Source: Treponema sp.
GTDB taxonomy: Bacteria > Spirochaetota > Spirochaetia > Treponematales > Treponemataceae
Assembly (NCBI GenBank): GCA_016297805.1
Contig: JAEDFX010000010.1
Coordinates: 1-35,074 of the forward strand
Reading direction: 5' to 3'
DNA length: 35,074 nt
Shown here: positions 31,160-35,074 of the stretch, piece after piece
How positions within the stretch are numbered: the stretch's first letter is position 1
How the letters are laid out: every line of letters begins with the position of its first letter
Program-made: the position numbers and the translations under genes
Notes under the pieces: model-generated
Told to the model about the DNA's origin: nothing
What the model saw: only the letters and a program-made list of their open reading frames with translations
Database searches by the model: none

Positions 31160-31825
31160 ATGCATATAATTAGAACAGGCGTTTTTGGAGTAAACACATT
31201 AATTGTTCCTTGTGGGGAAAAATACTGTTTTGTTGTTGATCCTGCAGCCTGTTCTCTTTCAGGTGATGAAAATAAAATTGTAAATTACTTGAACGACAAG
31301 AAGATGGAATGTGTTGGAATTGTTCTGACACATTCCCATTTTGATCATATAACTGGAATTGCTCCTGTAAAGGCTGCTTTTCCCGAGTCTAAAATCGCAA
31401 TTCATGAAGCAGAGTTTGCAGAAATGCAGAACCCTCCAGGACCAATGAATGATTCTGTTATAAGGTTCTTTGGAGCTTTAGACCTGTTGAATGAAGTAGC
31501 AAAACAGCCTTCTGCTGAACTTTCTTTTAAAGAAGGTTCTACTCTTGAGATTCTTTCCGAAAATCCTGTAATAAAAGAAAATCTTAAAAGCTGGAAAGTA
31601 TTACATACTCCGGGGCATACACCGGGTTCTGTTTGTCTTTATAATAAACAGGAAAAAATTCTTATTTCTGGGGATACACTGTTTGATTATGGTGGTTATG
31701 GACGTACTGATATGTATGGCGGAAATGAAGCACAGATAATCAGTAGTCTGGCTAGAATTAAAAAAGATGTTGAACCAGGAACAATTGTTTATCCTGGTCA
31801 TGACAGTTTTGGTTTTAGTATATAG
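31160..31825 (+). CDS. Metallo-beta-lactamase-fold hydrolase (glyoxalase II-like)
   Basis: The start is ATG 31160 (MHIIRTGVFGVNTLIVP), one base after the preceding stop; a longer frame from 31019 would overlap the DbpA gene for 140 bases and read as nonsense. It has 221 residues. The metal site is H58-x-H60-x-D62-H63 (LTHSHFDHITG), H153 (HTPGHTPGS), D172 (ISGDTLF) and H214 (VYPGHD). No signal peptide, so cytoplasmic. Such proteins hydrolyse thioesters such as S-lactoylglutathione or related substrates. It overlaps the convergent phosphodiesterase gene by 11 bases. Confidence 0.93.
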   Translation: MHIIRTGVFGVNTLIVPCGEKYCFVVDPAACSLSGDENKIVNYLNDKKMECVGIVLTHSHFDHITGIAPVKAAFPESKIAIHEAEFAEMQNPPGPMNDSVIRFFGALDLLNEVAKQPSAELSFKEGSTLEILSENPVIKENLKSWKVLHTPGHTPGSVCLYNKQEKILISGDTLFDYGGYGRTDMYGGNEAQIISSLARIKKDVEPGTIVYPGHDSFGFSI

Positions 31826-32480
31826 GATTCCAAATCTGATAAGAATCTGAATCATCACCTTTTGCTTCTAATTTAATAAAAGCCATATCTACAAAGTTCT
31901 TTTCAACTGTGGCTATTGCGAAGCATGCTGGTTGACCACCACGAGGGCGGGCAATACTACCAGGATTCACAAATTTATATCCGTTATCATTATCTTCTCT
32001 AGCGATGTGAGTGTGGCCATAAAATGCAACCTTGCACTGGGATACTTGCATTTCCAATCCAAGATTTTCAAGACCAAAATCAACTCCTTCTCTATGGCCA
32101 TGAACAATAAGAAAATTTCTACCGTTTACTCTTAATGTTTGTGAATCTGGTATAGAAATTGAAGTTTGTGAATTTAACGGATATGAGGATGGATCTCCGT
32201 TTCCCCGGGCAAAAGCAATAACAGGTGGCGTGCATGCTTTTAGATTTTCATCAGTTTTTGTGGAATTTAATAAAGTAGCTAAATCTCCAGCACCATCTCC
32301 ACAAAATGCAAGAGCATCGCATTCTTTTCCGTATCTGCGGACAATATTCATAAAAACAGATGGATGACCGTGGGAGTCAGATAAAACAAGGATTCTTGCA
32401 TGATCTTTTTTTGCAAGTGATTCAATATTCTCTTTTTTTCCAATTAAATTATGGTCTTCCTGAACGATATTTTCCAGCAT
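31815..32480 (-). CDS. YfcE/MJ0936-type metallophosphodiesterase
   Basis: A 221-residue calcineurin-like phosphoesterase. Metal ligands are in order: D35-x-H37 (LSDSHGH), D62 (FCGDGAGD), N94 (ARGNGD), H127-x-H129 (IVHGHR) and G-H156-T-H158 (YGHTHIA), followed by VNPGSIARPRGG. It probably hydrolyses phosphodiesters, with the natural substrate unknown in most family members. About 27 residues precede the first metal motif, longer than usual. AGGA overlapping the stop of the upstream lipoprotein gene serves as ribosome-binding site. Confidence 0.92.
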   Translation of the reverse strand: MLENIVQEDHNLIGKKENIESLAKKDHARILVLSDSHGHPSVFMNIVRRYGKECDALAFCGDGAGDLATLLNSTKTDENLKACTPPVIAFARGNGDPSSYPLNSQTSISIPDSQTLRVNGRNFLIVHGHREGVDFGLENLGLEMQVSQCKVAFYGHTHIAREDNDNGYKFVNPGSIARPRGGQPACFAIATVEKNFVDMAFIKLEAKGDDSDSYQIWNPIY

Positions 32481-32487
32481 AATTATC

Positions 32488-33258
32488 CTATTTAAGTATA
32501 AAGTGATTGATTGACTGCAGGCCTGTTTCTGGGTCTGTGTAATGATAAATATTATTGGATTTTACCATTTGTAAAACATGAGTCTGTAATTTTGAATCTA
32601 CAGGTAAGGAATATGAAAGGTTTTGGATGTACTTTATTGTATTTACCAATACCTCAGGTGCTTCAGAAATCAGCTGACCTTCAACTTCTTCCTGAGTTAT
32701 TTCTCCTGCCATATTTGCAGTCTGACTTTTATCAAGAACCAAATCACAGGTTGATTCGATACCCAAAACTTCATCCTGAGGAAATAATGCAATTACAGGA
32801 TAAGGAACTTCTCGATTCCATTTATCCTGATTTCTTGCTAATGCAGAATGAGTGTTATCTGGAGCACCTAGAATTACTACACCAGCAAAATCTTTGTCTT
32901 CAGACTGAAGTTCATTCAATAAATCTGTTGCGTATCCTTTTGCACCATGTCTGAAATCATTTGGATAGATAAGAGGATATATTAGACCTCCTTCTGATGC
33001 CAGACCAAAATTTTCCTGAAGTAATTTTAAAAGTTCGTTAGTAATTTCCGGGTTGTTAAAATCATAGCCAAAAACTACACATATTCTTTTATTAGTAATA
33101 TGCCATTTCTGAGAATTGTTATTTAGTTCCGACAGATTGCTTTCGCTGGAAATGAGTTCAATGGAGTTTAAATCTGAAATCTGATTATCGTCTTTATTAC
33201 AACTTGAAATAAAAAAAATCAGAGAAACTGATAGAATAGAGATAATTGTCTTTTTCAT
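32488..33258 (-). CDS. DUF3798 lipoprotein (substrate-binding-like)
   Basis: A 256-residue lipoprotein: signal MKKTIISILSVSLIFFISSC with the lipobox cysteine at C20 and Asn/Lys after it. The body resembles DUF3798 proteins, which have a periplasmic-binding-protein-like fold: KRICVVFGYDFNNPEITNEL, GLIYPLIYPNDFRHGAKGYA, FAGVVILGAPDNTHSALAR, VPYPVIALFPQDEVLGIEST. It sits seven bases upstream of the phosphodiesterase gene, so they likely form one transcript. Function is unknown; sorting to the membrane would rely on Lgt and LspA. Confidence 0.85.
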   Translation of the reverse strand: MKKTIISILSVSLIFFISSCNKDDNQISDLNSIELISSESNLSELNNNSQKWHITNKRICVVFGYDFNNPEITNELLKLLQENFGLASEGGLIYPLIYPNDFRHGAKGYATDLLNELQSEDKDFAGVVILGAPDNTHSALARNQDKWNREVPYPVIALFPQDEVLGIESTCDLVLDKSQTANMAGEITQEEVEGQLISEAPEVLVNTIKYIQNLSYSLPVDSKLQTHVLQMVKSNNIYHYTDPETGLQSINHFILK

Positions 33259-33277
33259 TTTTTCCCAACCATCTACT

Positions 33278-33306
33278 ATATTATCCTATTTTATTTTTCT
33301 TGAAAA
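33278..33306 (-). promoter_or_regulatory. Possible promoter of the DUF3798 lipoprotein gene
   Basis: On the minus strand TTTTCA (33301-33306), 17-bp spacer, TAATAT (33278-33283). Its -35 hexamer shares five bases with the -35 of the divergent Na/Pi cotransporter promoter. A weak GGGA precedes the lipoprotein ATG. Confidence 0.4.
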
Positions 33307-33329
33307 GGACACCATTTTTTTGGTATTAT
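33300..33329 (+). promoter_or_regulatory. Sigma70-type promoter of the Na/Pi cotransporter, probably leaderless
   Basis: TTGAAA (33300-33305), 18-bp spacer, TATTAT (33324-33329), then ATCGT and the ATG at 33335. The gap from the -10 box to the start codon is 5 nt and no Shine-Dalgarno is close (the only purine run, AAAAGGA, is about 26 nt upstream). Confidence 0.6.
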
Positions 33330-33334
33330 ATCGT

Positions 33335-34981
33335 ATGAATATCTTCGGCCCTATTTTTGAACTCATTGGTAGTTTAGGCTTCCTTCTTTATGGAATGAAG
33401 TTAATGAGCGACGGTGTACAGAAGAGTGCAGGTGAAAAGCTTCAGCGTGCTCTTGCTGTTCTTACGGGTAACAGATTTATGTCTCTTTTGACTGGTCTTT
33501 TTGTTACTATGGTTATCCAGTCATCTGGAGCAACAACTGTAATGGTTGTTACTTTTGTTAATGCCGGTCTTATGACTCTTACACAATCTGTAGGTGTAGT
33601 TTTTGGTGCTAATATAGGTACTACAATTACAGCTTGGATTGTTTCTATTTTCGGATTTAATTTCAAAATTTCTGCATTTGCAATTCCTATGTTTGGACTT
33701 GGTTATTTTCTTTCAATTATTAAGAAAGGGGAGTTTAAAAACTGGGCCGAAGCTATCATGGGATTTGGAATGTTGTTCCTTGGCTTAAGTGGACTTTCTG
33801 ATGTATTTACACCAGATCAGCTTGGTTGGCTTTTTAAGATTCAGGGAAATGGTCCTGCAGCAGTTCTTCTTGGTTTTGGAATTGGAATTGTCATTACAGC
33901 TTTACTTCATTCTTCATCAGCTTTTTCTGCAATTGTTATTACAATGGCTTTTAATGGTCTGGTTAATTGGGAAATGGCCGCTGCAATGACACTTGGTAGT
34001 AACGTAGGTTCTACAATAGATGCTATTCTTGCTGCAGTAGGTACGAGTGCTGATGCAAGACGTTCTGCTTTAATTCATGTATTCTTCAATGTATTTGGTA
34101 CAATTCTTGCGTTAATCTTCTTTAAACCTTTCTTGAGTCTTGTAATGATGCTTACTCCTGGTGGTGCCAATTCAAATATTGCAATTCGCATTTCAATGCT
34201 TCATACAGTGTTTAAAACATTGTCTACAATAGTTTTACTTCCACTTCAGAATCCTCTTGTTTTACTTTCTAAGAAAATCATCAAGGATGATGAAAAAACT
34301 AAGCCTGCAGCCTATAAGTTGGATTTTACAGAACTTCTTACAAAAGACAGCAGTACAACACATATTATTCAGGCAGAAAAAGCAATTGCTGATATGACTG
34401 ATGCTGTAACAGAAATGTTTGATAAAATTCAGATTGGTGTTACTAAACGAAATCCTGAATTTGTGGAAAAATTTAGGGAAGAAAGTGTTCATGATGAAGA
34501 TTATCTTGATCAGATGCACGAGCAGATTACACACTACCTGGTAAAATGTCAGCGTTTGCAACTGACAGATAAACAGTTGAATCACGTATCCAATATGATT
34601 CAAATTGTTGATGAATTGGAAAATATGAGCGACAGCTGTTTTGGTACTATTATGCTTATTTGTCGTTCAATTGAAAAAAAGATGAAGTTTCAGCAGGAAG
34701 ATTTAGAACGACTTCTTCCATATATTGAATTAGCTAGACAGTTCTTGCAGTTTATTCGCAGAAATATCAATACTCAACTTTCCCCTGAAAAACTGGATTT
34801 AGCTGCTGAATTAGAAAATGGAATTGATGCTTTCCGTAAGGATCTTAAGAAGGTTGCCCGTAAACGTCTTGAAAGTGGTGCTGATGTAAAATCTGAGTTG
34901 TTGTACATTGATATTGTTCGTGCAATTGAACATATTGGTGACAACTGTTTTAATATTTCTGAGATTCTTGTGAACTGCTAA
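33335..34981 (+). CDS. Na+/phosphate cotransporter family protein with PhoU-like C-terminus
   Basis: A 548-residue inner-membrane transporter of the NptA/SLC34-like family. The inverted-repeat signatures are Q62SSGATTVM and H192SSSAFSAIV, each followed by GANIGTT (91-97) and GSNVGST (221-227). Membrane segments span about 1-320. The last 200 residues are helical and cytoplasmic, PhoU-like (AIADMTDAVTEMFDKIQIGV, ELENMSDSCFGTIMLICRSI, RAIEHIGDNCFNISEI). I start at ATG 33335 (MNIFGPIFELIG); the TTG at 33320 lies within the promoter. It likely takes up phosphate using sodium. Confidence 0.93.
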   Translation: MNIFGPIFELIGSLGFLLYGMKLMSDGVQKSAGEKLQRALAVLTGNRFMSLLTGLFVTMVIQSSGATTVMVVTFVNAGLMTLTQSVGVVFGANIGTTITAWIVSIFGFNFKISAFAIPMFGLGYFLSIIKKGEFKNWAEAIMGFGMLFLGLSGLSDVFTPDQLGWLFKIQGNGPAAVLLGFGIGIVITALLHSSSAFSAIVITMAFNGLVNWEMAAAMTLGSNVGSTIDAILAAVGTSADARRSALIHVFFNVFGTILALIFFKPFLSLVMMLTPGGANSNIAIRISMLHTVFKTLSTIVLLPLQNPLVLLSKKIIKDDEKTKPAAYKLDFTELLTKDSSTTHIIQAEKAIADMTDAVTEMFDKIQIGVTKRNPEFVEKFREESVHDEDYLDQMHEQITHYLVKCQRLQLTDKQLNHVSNMIQIVDELENMSDSCFGTIMLICRSIEKKMKFQQEDLERLLPYIELARQFLQFIRRNINTQLSPEKLDLAAELENGIDAFRKDLKKVARKRLESGADVKSELLYIDIVRAIEHIGDNCFNISEILVNC

Positions 34982-34991
34982 GATAGAAATA

Positions 34992-35074
34992 AATCAAAAA
35001 GTGGTACGCTGATGTCAGTCATCAGCGTATCAATCAAAAAGTGGTACACCGATGACTGACATCAGCGTACCACT
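34992..35074. repeat. Two tandem 40-bp hairpin units (REP/BIME-like), cut by the window end
   Basis: Two adjacent units (34992-35031 and 35032-35071) each begin AATCAAAAAGTGGTAC and end CATCAGCGTA. Unit 1 forms a perfect 10-bp stem TACGCTGATG/CATCAGCGTA around TCAGT. Unit 2 has the same outline with two mismatches and the central GATGTCAGTCATC replaced by its reverse complement. As a result 35000-35023 and 35051-35074 are perfect 24-bp inverted repeats. GTGG directly before each palindrome resembles the tetranucleotide of REP sequences. The array may continue beyond the window. Confidence 0.75.

Noticed and set aside
31774..31798. Hairpin ACCAGGA/TCCTGGT in the metallo-beta-lactamase gene as a minus-strand terminator for the phosphodiesterase
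   Set aside because: The T-run on the minus strand starts about eight bases after the stem, too far for a standard intrinsic terminator, and the loop is long.
34992..35074. CRISPR array
   Set aside because: The two units are palindromic and directly adjacent with no unique spacers between them.

Overview
The window looks like a low-GC (about 38-40 % by eye) spirochaete chromosome, most likely a gut- or rumen-type Treponema. The EF-Tu sequence closely resembles what I recall of Treponema EF-Tu. The gene content also fits: a tuf-headed S10/spc/alpha ribosomal cluster, PilZ and double cNMP-binding proteins, and a Lol-like ABC operon with an outer-membrane partner. Genus is inferred from recognition of the proteins, not from a database search.

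Region 1 (1-15147) is one long co-directional translation cluster. It starts with tuf (5' end outside the window), then rpsJ-rplC-rplD-rplW-rplB-rpsS-rplV-rpsC-rplP-rpmC-rpsQ, rplN-rplX-rplE-rpsN(Zn)-rpsH-rplF-rplR-rpsE-rpmD-rplO-secY, and rpmJ-rpsM-rpsK-rpsD-rpoA-rplQ. It ends with an unrecognised 70-residue zinc-ribbon protein and a strong intrinsic terminator. Only three gaps are large: tuf/rpsJ (hairpin), rpsJ/rplC (174 nt, several stem-loops) and secY/rpmJ (115 nt, nested stem-loop). The last two are candidate r-protein leader RNAs.

Region 2 (15148-20765) holds a PilZ c-di-GMP effector with a TPR protein (+ strand). Converging on them is a minus-strand operon: a tandem cNMP-binding protein, a secreted unknown and a DUF192 protein. 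murB lies further upstream on the minus strand. Region 3 (20766-26687) is a five-gene operon: LolD/MacB-type ATPase, two FtsX-type permeases, a LolA-like periplasmic protein and a probable beta-barrel protein. It resembles a lipoprotein or envelope-lipid export system. One permease and the barrel share an Asp-rich DDLFGG motif.

Region 4 (26684-28772, minus strand) holds a ComFB-domain fusion protein followed by a GH27 glycosidase, with a terminator-like hairpin directly before the GH27 ribosome-binding site. Region 5 (28840-31825) is clpP, a UPF0158-GNAT fusion, a DbpA-domain RNA-binding protein and a metallo-beta-lactamase-fold hydrolase. Region 6 (31815-35074) has a YfcE-type phosphodiesterase and a DUF3798 lipoprotein (minus), a divergent Na/Pi cotransporter, and a 40-bp tandem hairpin repeat that runs off the end of the window.

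The most notable cross-window patterns are these. Four genes (pilZ, murB, clpP and the Na/Pi cotransporter) have a sigma70-like promoter whose -10 box ends only 5-8 nt before the start codon, with no Shine-Dalgarno, suggesting leaderless mRNAs. All three convergent gene pairs are separated by 1 nt or overlap, and in two of them the + strand terminator hairpin lies inside the opposing coding sequence. No stretch longer than 300 bases lacks a gene.
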